Below are positions 7,966 through 14,633 of a stretch of 17,222 bases of DNA, in pieces (position 1 is the stretch's first letter; each line of letters begins with the position of its first letter). The DNA comes from CAYPEK01 sp964409645 (GTDB taxonomy: Bacteria; UBP15; UBA6099). The DNA is taken from the NCBI GenBank assembly GCA_964409645.1, contig CAYPEK010000093.1:1-17222 (forward strand), written 5' to 3'. A program made the translations under genes and the position numbers. The notes beneath the pieces are model-generated. The model ran no database searches, had not been told where the DNA came from, and saw only the letters and a list, made by a program, of their open reading frames with translations.

Positions 7966-9366
7966 ATGGGCGAGTTCACTAAACCCGGCAAGGAAGACAT
8001 CGAACATTTCATCGGCATCGTCGGAGAAAAATACGTTATAACCGGCGGCGACGACATGGAACCATATACCCACGACGAGAGCGAGGACCTGCGGTACCCG
8101 CCGGAAGTCGTGGTGCGGCCGGGCGAAACGGCGGAAGTGGCGGCTGTGATGAAGCGCTGCTTCGAGCGCGGGATCGCGGTCACCCCGCGCGGCGGCGGCA
8201 CCGGCTTGAGCGGCGGCGCGCTCTGCATCGAGGGCGGCGTCTGCCTCTCGCTCGAACGAATGAACAAAATCCTCGATATCGACACGTCGAACCTGATGGC
8301 GGTGGTGCAGCCGGGCGTGATCGTCCAGACTCTCCACGAGGAAGTCGAAAAGCTCGACCTGCTCTACCCGCCCGACCCGGCCAGCCGCGGGTCATGCACG
8401 ATCGGCGGCAACCTCGCCGAGTGCGCCGGCGGCGCGCGCGCGATGAAATACGGCGTCACCAAAGACTACGTCCTCGGCGTCGAGGCGGTGCTCCCGGACG
8501 GCGAAATAATCCGCACCGGCGGCAAGCTGCTCAAAAACGTCACCGGATACAACCTGACACAGTTGCTGATCGGCTCTGAAGGCACGCTCGCCGTCATCAC
8601 GGAGATAATCCTCAAGCTGATCCCGCGCCCGCGCTTCCGCCGCACGCTTCTCGCTCCGTTCGGGTCTCTCGAACAGGCGGCCTGCGCGCTGAACTCGATT
8701 TTCATGAACCATATCACGCCCGCCGCGGTCGAATTCATGGAGCGCGACGCCATCCAGAGCGCGGAGCGCATGCTCGGCCGTTCGTTCCCGTATAGCGGCG
8801 CGGAGGCGCTCCTCCTCATAGAGCTTGACGGAAACGACACCGAAACGATGTCGCGCGAGATCGAGCGAGTCGGCGAAGTGTTGCTCGACGGCGCAGCGGA
8901 GGACGTGCTCGTCGCGGAGTCGGACGCGAAGCAGAACGAGATGTGGGACATGCGTCGCTCGCTCGGCGAAGCGGTCAAGAAAATATCCGCGTACAAGGAA
9001 GAGGACACCGTCGTCCCGCGCGCTCAGCTTCCGGAACTCATGCGTGTGCTGAAAGAAATATCGAAACAGCACGGGTTCACAACCATCTGCTACGGGCACG
9101 CCGGAGACGGCAACATACACGCCAACATCGTCAAAGGCGGGATGGAAGACGCGAAGTGGAGCGGCGAACTGCCGGTGCTGATCGGCGACCTGTTCCGCGC
9201 GGTCGTGGACATGGGCGGCATGATATCGGGAGAGCATGGAATCGGCTACACGCAGAAAATTTACCTGCCGCTCGCGCTCAGCGCCCGTGAGATCGAGCTT
9301 ATGAAAGCGATCAAGAACGTCTTCGACCCGAAAGGCATCCTCAACCCCGGCAAGGTTTTCCCGTAA
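7966..9366 (+). CDS. glcD: FAD-binding oxidase, glycolate oxidase subunit GlcD / D-lactate dehydrogenase type
   Basis: I prefer the ATG at 7966 (466 residues), which has GGGGG 8 bases upstream and a promoter at the right distance; the ATG at 7951 would add five residues. The N-terminal FAD-binding (PCMH) domain, about 40-220, shows PEVVVRPGETAEVA, RGGGTGLSGG (75-84), PPDPAS, TIGGNLAECAGG and GSEGTLAVITE. The C-terminal domain has YGHAGDGNIHANI (376-388) and SGEHGIGYTQK, both typical of the GlcD/DLD group. The enzyme oxidises a 2-hydroxyacid (glycolate or D-lactate) to the 2-oxoacid using FAD. The GlcE and GlcF partners are absent from the window, and the gene stands alone between a divergent and a convergent neighbour, so a self-sufficient D-2-hydroxyacid dehydrogenase is as likely as a GlcDEF subunit. 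Confidence 0.88.
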   Translation: MGEFTKPGKEDIEHFIGIVGEKYVITGGDDMEPYTHDESEDLRYPPEVVVRPGETAEVAAVMKRCFERGIAVTPRGGGTGLSGGALCIEGGVCLSLERMNKILDIDTSNLMAVVQPGVIVQTLHEEVEKLDLLYPPDPASRGSCTIGGNLAECAGGARAMKYGVTKDYVLGVEAVLPDGEIIRTGGKLLKNVTGYNLTQLLIGSEGTLAVITEIILKLIPRPRFRRTLLAPFGSLEQAACALNSIFMNHITPAAVEFMERDAIQSAERMLGRSFPYSGAEALLLIELDGNDTETMSREIERVGEVLLDGAAEDVLVAESDAKQNEMWDMRRSLGEAVKKISAYKEEDTVVPRAQLPELMRVLKEISKQHGFTTICYGHAGDGNIHANIVKGGMEDAKWSGELPVLIGDLFRAVVDMGGMISGEHGIGYTQKIYLPLALSAREIELMKAIKNVFDPKGILNPGKVFP

Positions 9367-9384
9367 GCCCGGAATAGAGTTACC

Positions 9385-9401
9385 TGCTTACGCGCGCGGC
9401 T
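9385..9401 (+). repeat. 17-base repeat motif, copy 1
   Basis: The 17-mer TGCTTACGCGCGCGGCT just after the oxidase gene recurs exactly, in inverted orientation, at 14443-14459. Both copies lie beside T-rich, heptamer-bearing repeat DNA, so it appears to belong to the same dispersed element. Confidence 0.75.
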
Positions 9402-9402
9402 C

Positions 9403-9502
9403 GGTTTTAAATCTTTTGCTTTTTGTCTTTACACTATCTACTATTCTACTATCTACCGTTTTTCGTTTTTCCCTCGCTACTCGCTACTCTATCCTCGCTA
9501 TT
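9403..9502 (+). repeat. Dispersed T-rich/heptamer repeat, copy A
   Basis: A T-rich run beginning GGTTTTAAATCTTTT is followed by degenerate 7-8-base units (CTATCTAC, TATTCTAC, TATCTAC at about 9434-9456) and then by CCTCGCTACTCGCTACT and CTATCCTCGCTATT (9472-9502). The same order of T-rich tract then CGCTACT units recurs at 14184, 14339 (both inverted) and 14527. The copy reaches into the 3' end of the HIRAN gene. Confidence 0.75.
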
Positions 9503-9960
9503 GAATTTAAAGTCGTTGGCCTGTACTCATAAATCCGCATGACGACACTGTTCGTCCCCGCGTCCACGCTGCAGACCCGCGCGGCCACCCGTTTCCCGCG
9601 GTCGATCGCCCCCGCCACAAGCGGCGCCGCAAACCGCGGCACATAGCCAATCTTCTCGCCGCCGGGCGCATAAACGCCTACCGCACACCGGTCATGCCGG
9701 TTGGCTCTCTCCCGCACGAGATTCAGCCGTCCACCCGGCGCAAGCTGCCCCAGCGCACCGCGCCGCGCGTGGAACTTAACCCCGGCGATCTCCGGCGCGG
9801 CAAGCAGCACGCGCTCGTACAAATACAAATGCCTCGGCAGGCCTGCCTCGATCCCGAGACGCCATGGGCCGTACCCCTCCTGCACCTCAGGCAGCCCGTG
9901 CAGAAGATAGCTCCCCGACTCCATCTGTTCCCGGTCGGTCTCGAACACCTCCGCGTACAT
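9484..9960 (-). CDS. Stand-alone HIRAN-domain protein
   Basis: A 158-residue protein starting at an ATG with GGGGG about 12 bases upstream. Residues about 58-130 match the HIRAN pattern: GVKFHARRG, LNLVRERANRHDRCAVGVYAPGGEKIGYVPRFAAPLVAGAIDRG, with the conserved R-E-x-x-N-x-x-D-x-x-A-V core and G-Y-V-P-R. HIRAN is a small OB-like beta-barrel, known in eukaryotic HLTF to bind DNA 3' ends and common in bacteria as a single domain or next to nucleases and helicases. No such partner is adjacent here, so its substrate is unknown. Residues 1-57 are unassigned. The last codons (SIARIE) and the TAG stop fall inside a dispersed repeat, so the C-terminus was probably changed by repeat insertion. Confidence 0.8.
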   Translation of the reverse strand: MYAEVFETDREQMESGSYLLHGLPEVQEGYGPWRLGIEAGLPRHLYLYERVLLAAPEIAGVKFHARRGALGQLAPGGRLNLVRERANRHDRCAVGVYAPGGEKIGYVPRFAAPLVAGAIDRGKRVAARVCSVDAGTNSVVMRIYEYRPTTLNSIARIE

Positions 9961-10261
9961 AATTCATCACATCCCCCGTTAAACCCGCCGCGCCGCGCCG
10001 CGCACATTCCGGGCAACACGGTCTTCTATTGTTTACCTGATTCTATCAACGGGGTGTGACAGTTTGATCTCAAATCGCCATTGGGATTTGGGTAGCAATG
10101 ATTCAGAGCGGATGAAATGCGAGGCGGAAGACGCATATATTTGTAGAGGCACGTTGCACGTGCCCCTGTCAGCATTAACAAAAAAATGCCCCGACAACGA
10201 AGCAGTTCGCCGCTCTGAACATTGCCTCTGATTCGTTTCTTTATTGACTAATCCGAGTTGA
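9961..10261. other. 301-base intergenic spacer
   Basis: No credible gene is seen between the HIRAN and glycosyltransferase genes. The left part is a very GC-rich CGCCGCGCCG run near 9988. The right half is dominated by nested inverted repeats (10095-10225), with a further small hairpin CAAATC/GATTTG at 10071-10090. I see no convincing promoter for the HIRAN gene. Confidence 0.6.
10095..10225. repeat. 131-base nested inverted-repeat element
   Basis: The outer arms are GCAATGATTCAGAGCGG (10095-10111) and CCGCTCTGAACATTGC (10210-10225), complementary except for one inserted base. Inside lies a strong hairpin: GGCACGT (10148-10154), loop TGC, ACGTGCC (10158-10164), extendable outward by about four or five pairs with one mismatch. 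A second small dyad (GCATT/AATGC, about 10172-10188) follows. The architecture fits a miniature inverted-repeat or REP-type element, or a structured RNA. No target-site duplication is evident. Confidence 0.6.
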
Positions 10262-11812
10262 TTATTTGCGGAGTTCGTAAAGCTTGAGGAGCGCGCCGGG
10301 CTCCCTCTGTCCGGCGTTGAAAATAAAAAGCTTCTGAAGCGGTGATTTGTAATTCGCATCCATGAAATCGAGCAGTTCATGCCGCGGGTCCGGCTGTGCG
10401 GTGACACCCCCGCACCAGAGCACCCACGCGCGTTTATAAGACGAAATCCGCCGCGTGAATGTATCGATATATGCCGCGTCGAACGGCGGACGCATCGCGC
10501 GCGCCACCGCGTTGTATTGCAACGGATCAAGGTTCGCCGTCACCCCAAATGAAGGAACATCGCGCGGCCCGTAGAAATGCACAATCGGCGCGCATTCCGG
10601 CGGAACCAGAACCACCACGTCGCCCTTTTCCTTCTTCTCGTTCAACAGGCGCATCGCGTCAGCCGTGTTGTTTTCGAATCCGAGTGTCGTGAAGTGGAAC
10701 ACGAGCGCAAAAATCACCGGCGCGAGAATCGCAACCGCGGCCGCCAATCTATATACGCCGCCGAGTCTGCTCCACCCTATTGCCAGACAGAGAAAAAACA
10801 GCGGCGCGATATTCGACGAGAACTGAGGAAACGTCACGAGCGGAAAATCGACAGCTATCTTGAGCGCCCACGCGGCGACCGGCGGCAGGATCGTAACGAC
10901 AATCAGCAACCACTTCGCGGGCTCGCCTTTCATTCCGAAAATGAAACTGACGAGCAGGGCCGCCACCCCGACAGCAAGAAGCACAAGCAGAGCCGCCGCC
11001 GCGGACTCGAACCCGCAACCGCCCGCGAGATACTGCTCGAACACATGCGGCGCCGCGAAAAACGGCATCGTTTTCAGATATGCCGCGACCGCCGCCAGCC
11101 CCCGGAAACCCACCTCGCCCGCCGCCCGCGATGCAAACCGCGAAAACCACGGCGCAAAAACAACAAACGCCGCCGCGACACCCGCAATCGCTAAAATTCT
11201 TCTCCGCCCCCTCATCGAGACAACGACTCCCAGAAACATCGACGCCGCGAACATCAGCATGAAATAGTGCGTGTAAAAACCGGCGGCGAGCGCGGCGATG
11301 AAAAGCGCGAGGTCGGCGACCGCGCCGCGCCGCGAGTACCTTTCGAGATAATACAGCGACGAAAGCGTCAGAAATATTTCAATCGACGGATAGCGGGCCG
11401 TCTGCGCCATCGCGATCGCGAGGGGCGACAACGCGAACATCAGGCACGCGGCGAGCGCCGCCCGGCGGCCTCCTATCGCGCGACCAAGCCCGTACAGCGG
11501 GAACATTGCCAATAAGTTTATCACCGCGAACGGGAGCCGCAGCCAGAACTCCGAATACCTCGGCGCGAAGGCGAGCCAGTAATGAGCGAGCAGATGTGAG
11601 AGCGGCGGCGTTCTCTCACCTGCGGCCGCCGCAATAACCTTTCCGGCAGGCATCAGCGCGAACCAGTGCGTCAGCGCGTCATCTCCGAACATCACCTTGC
11701 CGCCGAGCCCGTACAACCGCACCGCAGCCGCCACCGTCAGAATTACGACAAACAGCACCCGCGCCGTCCTGTCGGACATCTCCGCGCCGTTTTCAATTTG
11801 CTTCGAAACCAT
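10262..11812 (-). CDS. GT39-family (PMT/ArnT-like) integral membrane glycosyltransferase
   Basis: I chose the ATG at 11812 (MVSKQIENG; 516 residues) because GGAGAGG lies 11 bases upstream; the ATG at 11779 is the main alternative, and the frame is open back to 11908. After the first helix (VLFVVILTVAAAVRLYGL) comes FGDDALTHW with the paired acidic residues (44-45) expected in the first periplasmic loop of GT-C enzymes, then TPPLSHLLAHYWLAF, close to the family's PPL-x-Y-x-x-x-x-x-W segment. About nine to eleven hydrophobic helices follow to residue about 375. A C-terminal soluble part of about 140 residues (from FENNTADAM) is probably periplasmic. Such enzymes transfer a sugar from a polyprenyl-phosphate donor to a lipid or protein; the acceptor cannot be told. 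The downstream 301-base spacer suggests it is monocistronic. Confidence 0.82.
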   Translation of the reverse strand: MVSKQIENGAEMSDRTARVLFVVILTVAAAVRLYGLGGKVMFGDDALTHWFALMPAGKVIAAAAGERTPPLSHLLAHYWLAFAPRYSEFWLRLPFAVINLLAMFPLYGLGRAIGGRRAALAACLMFALSPLAIAMAQTARYPSIEIFLTLSSLYYLERYSRRGAVADLALFIAALAAGFYTHYFMLMFAASMFLGVVVSMRGRRRILAIAGVAAAFVVFAPWFSRFASRAAGEVGFRGLAAVAAYLKTMPFFAAPHVFEQYLAGGCGFESAAAALLVLLAVGVAALLVSFIFGMKGEPAKWLLIVVTILPPVAAWALKIAVDFPLVTFPQFSSNIAPLFFLCLAIGWSRLGGVYRLAAAVAILAPVIFALVFHFTTLGFENNTADAMRLLNEKKEKGDVVVLVPPECAPIVHFYGPRDVPSFGVTANLDPLQYNAVARAMRPPFDAAYIDTFTRRISSYKRAWVLWCGGVTAQPDPRHELLDFMDANYKSPLQKLFIFNAGQREPGALLKLYELRK

Positions 11813-11983
11813 ATTCCGCCGCGCCTCTCCGCGCCGCAAGTACATTCTATCATCCGGCATGCCCTCGCGGCACCACGCCACTGAATTTTCCGCCGCGCGG
11901 GAAATCAACCATATATATGCTATAATAAATTGAATATTGGTGTTATCGATAGATAATATTTCCGGATGTGAAAGGAGTTCATA

Positions 11984-12793
11984 ATGTTCTGTAGCGGATG
12001 TGGAAGTCCATTACCTGATAACGCGAACGTGTGCCCGACATGCGGAAAACCGGCGAAAAAACCGGCGGCGACGCAACCGTCCGCGGCGATGCCGCCGACA
12101 ACACCGCCCCCGCCGCCAAGTCCGACCGCGCAACCGGCTTTTCAGCAGCCTCCCGCAGACGCCGCCTCATCATCTCAACCCTTCAATCTGGACATCAGCA
12201 GAATATTCACGTTTGCTTTTTAGGATAAAGAGTGGTGGAAGAAGTGCCTGATTCTCGGTTTGATATGCTTAATCCCCATTATTGGCGGCATTGTTATTAT
12301 AGGGTACTGCATCGATGTCGCGTCGAGGAGCTCGGAAGAAAGAGACACACCGCTGCCAGACATTGATTTCGGCGGCCACTTGAGCCTAGGATTAAATTAC
12401 TTCTTATATACTTTTGTTCTTGGTCTCATTGCTATTTGCCCATTCATAGGTTTAATGATAATGGGCGCTTTAATGAAAAATCCATTTGTAATGATGTTCG
12501 GGCAATTAATGTATTTGATCATGTTATTAGTATTGGCTTTCTATTTAATTATTGCTTATCCGGTAGCTATTTCAGAGAAAAATCCGAAGTTATTGTTATC
12601 GTTCGGAAGATGTTTTAAGACTCTCACTTCAAACTTTGCCAACTTCCTGATCGGTTTTGTCTTATTTATCGCACTTTACATTATGAGCAACATCGGAGTC
12701 ATAGCATGCTTTGTCGGGGTATTTATAACAGCACCGTTATCGATGATGATGGCAGGCAACATGATCGGACAGCTCAGCAAGCTCGCAAAATAG
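11984..12793 (+). pseudogene. Zinc-ribbon/DUF4013 membrane protein interrupted by an in-frame TAG
   Basis: The gene starts with AGGAG 6 bases before an ATG. The N-terminus is a zinc ribbon with Cys 3, 6, 17 and 20 (MFCSGCG...CPTCGKP), then a Pro/Ala/Gln-rich linker to about residue 67. The frame reads ISRIFTFAF, meets TAG at codon 80 (12221-12223), and continues in the same frame as DKEWWKKCLILGLICLIPIIGG. That is a typical DUF4013 opening, where a Lys before the Asp is common, so TAG may derive from AAG by one change. The rest has DUF4013 features (DTPLPDIDFGGHLSLGLNYFLY, several membrane helices) and ends at its own TAG. No good restart codon follows the amber; only a TTG at 12260. The central part is AT-rich with TTA/TTG leucines, unlike the front. 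Possibilities: a new pseudogene, a sequencing error, or amber readthrough. DUF4013 function is unknown. Confidence 0.8.
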
Positions 12794-12942
12794 CCCTGCG
12801 CAGGATACGATCAGCGATACACGTTCCAGCTAATTCGGATACGAAATAATTCCTCGAAGCGCGCATTATTCGATCTATTACATTAGAATATCCGCATAAT
12901 TCGCGGCGGCGGGAGATGCCCGTCCCACTTCGGAGGCCAATC

Positions 12943-13254
12943 ATGTCGAACGAAAACGAAAACAACGAGCAGAGGTACGAGATAAGCGAACTCGCGCGGC
13001 GCGGTGACTACTCGAACTTCGTCAAAATCCAGCATTCCGGTATCGACTTCCGGTTCGATTTCGCGAAAATTCTCCCCGAGGGGAATACCATCAGCATCCA
13101 CACGCGGCTTTTCATGAGCCCGGTCCACGCAAAGCTTTTCGCGAGGGCACTGATCGACAATATCGAGAAATACGAAAAAACATTCGGAACCATACAGATA
13201 AAATTAGAGGAAGGCATACCAGTCACGGGCATGCCGTCCAAAGAGATGCATTGA
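12943..13254 (+). CDS. DUF3467 family protein
   Basis: The ATG at 12943 has GGAGG 6 bases upstream, so I reject the in-frame ATG at 12916. The 103-residue soluble protein matches the DUF3467 pattern: YSNFVKIQHSGIDFRFDFAKILPEGNTISIHTRLFMSPVHAKLFARALIDNIEKYEKTFGTI. The conserved parts are N-F-x-x-x-x-x-S-x-x-x-F-x-x-D-F, the T-R-x-x-M-S-P-x-H-A-K signature and the Y-E-x-x-F-G-x-I end. The first 20 residues are acidic and probably disordered. The biological role of the family is not known to me. It stands alone, 149 bases after the DUF4013 gene and 143 before the next gene. A small hairpin GGCGG/CCGCC (13257-13270) follows the stop, but the T run is about 27 bases further on. Confidence 0.8.
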   Translation: MSNENENNEQRYEISELARRGDYSNFVKIQHSGIDFRFDFAKILPEGNTISIHTRLFMSPVHAKLFARALIDNIEKYEKTFGTIQIKLEEGIPVTGMPSKEMH

Positions 13255-13397
13255 ACGGCGGAACCCCGCCGCCCGGCAGGACAGCGCAACCGCCCTCTTT
13301 TTTCTTGTTCGCAACGAGGATTTATGCTATTCTGTATTACCGCGCGGCAGGATGAAGGGGATAAACTGCAAACGCCGCAGGGAGGGAGACCAGAGAT

Positions 13398-14177
13398 ATG
13401 GCCGATCGCGAAGTGGAACTCGTAAGGACTAAAGCGTTTTTGAAAGCCGCTGTGCCGCTGCTCGAAGAAGTAGTAGCTGCGGATCCGTCGCTCCAGAAAA
13501 TGATCGCGAAGTGGAACTGCGCGGTGCAGTTTCAGGTAAAAAACGAAGAGCCCGCCGCGTACTTGCTGTTCGAAGGCGGAACGCTCAAAGTCATTCAGGG
13601 CAAACACCAGAAACCGACGATCACGTTCACCTTCAAGGACTGCGTTACGATAAATGCGTTCTTCACGGGCAAAAACGTACTGTTCGGGATCAAGGGCCTC
13701 GCACACATCCTGCTGCTCGCGAAGATCGTAAAACTCCTCATGAAGCTCAAGATGCTCATGCCGGCATACGTCTGCAAGAGCGAAGCCGAGAAGGAGCTCA
13801 AAGTTAAGCTGCTGATGTACATGGTCGCGTTCGCACTTCAGGAAATGTCGGAGAACGACGACGAATATATCAAGCGCCTCACTCAGACGGCGCGCAAAAA
13901 GGTTGTCGAGTGGACAGTCGCGCTGCACGAGCCCGCGGTATGGGTCCGCATCGACGAGGGAAAGATCAAGGCGACGAAGGGCCGCACCGACCGCCGCCCG
14001 TACGTCTCGATGGACTTCAAGGACGTCGAAAGCGCGCTCAAGGTTCTCACGAGCGAAGTCGGCGCGCTCGACGCGATGCGCCTGCAGCTCGTGTCGTCCC
14101 GCGGCACCGCCGAATACGGAATCAAAGTCGGCAACCTCATGACCCGCGTGGCGAACACGCTCATGCCGGAAGGCTGA
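13398..14177 (+). CDS. Protein with two SCP2-like halves (putative lipid-binding), otherwise uncharacterised
   Basis: 259 residues, start supported by a GGGAGGGAG run ending about 9 bases upstream. The halves resemble each other: about 51-92 (EPAAYLLFEGGTLKVIQGKH...ITFTFKDC) and about 178-220 (EPAVWVRIDEGKIKATKGRT...VSMDFKDV), each with E-P-A, a G-x-(L/I)-K turn, a conserved Gly and the end F-K-D. This pattern, and the following helix with a G-rich turn, is like SCP2 sterol-carrier domains, which hold lipids or act as accessory domains. A hydrophobic stretch (about 93-124, IKGLAHILLLAKIVKLLMKLKMLMP) joins the halves and could be a lipid tunnel or membrane-association helix. There is no signal peptide, so it is likely cytoplasmic. 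The SCP2 assignment is by eye and moderate; the duplication itself is seen directly. Confidence 0.65.
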   Translation: MADREVELVRTKAFLKAAVPLLEEVVAADPSLQKMIAKWNCAVQFQVKNEEPAAYLLFEGGTLKVIQGKHQKPTITFTFKDCVTINAFFTGKNVLFGIKGLAHILLLAKIVKLLMKLKMLMPAYVCKSEAEKELKVKLLMYMVAFALQEMSENDDEYIKRLTQTARKKVVEWTVALHEPAVWVRIDEGKIKATKGRTDRRPYVSMDFKDVESALKVLTSEVGALDAMRLQLVSSRGTAEYGIKVGNLMTRVANTLMPEG

Positions 14178-14183
14178 GAAAGG

Positions 14184-14238
14184 CAGTAGCGAGTAGCGAG
14201 GAAAAAACAAAAAACATTTAAAATATGTAGGCGGGGTC
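14184..14238 (-). repeat. Dispersed T-rich/heptamer repeat, copy B (left of gap)
   Basis: On the minus strand this reads GACCCCGCCTAC, an AT-rich link, T-rich runs, then CCTCGCTACTCGCTACTG. It is identical over all 55 bases to 14339-14393 and ends exactly at the first N. Confidence 0.85.
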
Positions 14239-14338
14239 NNNNNNNNNNNNNNNNNNNNNNNNNNNNNNNNNNNNNNNNNNNNNNNNNNNNNNNNNNNNNN
14301 NNNNNNNNNNNNNNNNNNNNNNNNNNNNNNNNNNNNNN
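14239..14338. other. Assembly gap of exactly 100 N
   Basis: One hundred Ns lie between two identical 55-base flanks (14184-14238 and 14339-14393). A round 100 is the usual placeholder for unknown gap length. Any gene content here cannot be read. Confidence 0.99.
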
Positions 14339-14393
14339 CAGTAGCGAGTAGCGAGGAAAAAACAAAAAACATTTAAAATATGTAGGCGGGGTC
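14339..14393 (-). repeat. Dispersed T-rich/heptamer repeat, copy C (right of gap)
   Basis: An exact duplicate of 14184-14238, starting immediately after the last N and continuing into unique sequence. It may be the same genomic copy represented twice by the assembler. It faces copy D (14527-14581) in inverted orientation. Confidence 0.85.
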
Positions 14394-14442
14394 GTCGTTC
14401 GGCTGGCCGTTCGGCTGGCCGCACCCGCCGGTCAATAATAAA

Positions 14443-14459
14443 AGCCGCGCGCGTAAGCA
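14443..14459 (-). repeat. 17-base repeat motif, copy 2
   Basis: AGCCGCGCGCGTAAGCA is the exact reverse complement of 9385-9401. It sits between inverted repeat copies C and D. Confidence 0.75.
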
Positions 14460-14526
14460 AGCGGTCACGTGGAAAGTCGTATAAACGTAACAACCAAAAG
14501 CCTGAAAAGCGGGATAGAATTGTATT

Positions 14527-14581
14527 ATATTTAATGTTTTTTTCTTTTTCCTCTATCCTCGCTACTGGCTACTCGCTACTG
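14527..14581 (+). repeat. Dispersed T-rich/heptamer repeat, copy D
   Basis: ATATTTAATG and a T-rich run are followed by CTATCCTCGCTACT, GGCTACT and CGCTACTG. It is an imperfect inverted counterpart of copies B and C, differing mainly in the number of 7-base units and T-run length, and shares the CTATCCTCGCTA block with copy A. Confidence 0.8.
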
Positions 14582-14633
14582 ATTTTAATTTACAGGCCGG
14601 AGGGGTACCGCCCGCCCGGCGCCGGAGATGCAA

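Larger units (their letters stand above)
14394..14633. other. Non-coding stretch between repeat copies and the HAD gene
   Basis: No gene is seen. It holds a perfect tandem duplication of GTTCGGCTGGCC (14397-14408 and 14409-14420), enclosed by complementary GGCGGG (14385-14390) and CCCGCC (14424-14429), which could form a large stem-loop. The 17-mer copy and repeat copy D follow. Its last bases carry the GGAG ribosome binding site of the HAD gene. Confidence 0.7.

Noticed and set aside
8392..9237. 281-codon minus-strand frame opposite the oxidase gene
   Set aside because: It is a shadow of the GlcD frame, whose FAD-binding motifs are clear.
9431..9502. Heptamer units as a CRISPR array
   Set aside because: The units are only 7-8 bases, contiguous and degenerate, with no spacers and no cas genes.
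11921..11926. TATAAT upstream of the zinc-ribbon gene as a promoter
   Set aside because: No acceptable -35 element lies at 16-18 bases, and the surrounding AT-rich DNA makes a chance match likely.
12260..12793. Separate gene for the DUF4013 half starting at a TTG
   Set aside because: There is no Shine-Dalgarno site, and the start would cut off the conserved DKEWWKKC opening that is still in frame before it.
12795..12804. Palindrome CCTGCGCAGG after the DUF4013 gene
   Set aside because: It is short, lacks a loop and a T tract, and is easily expected by chance in GC-rich DNA.
13257..13303. Rho-independent terminator after the DUF3467 gene
   Set aside because: The GGCGG/CCGCC hairpin is only five pairs and the T run lies about 27 bases beyond it.
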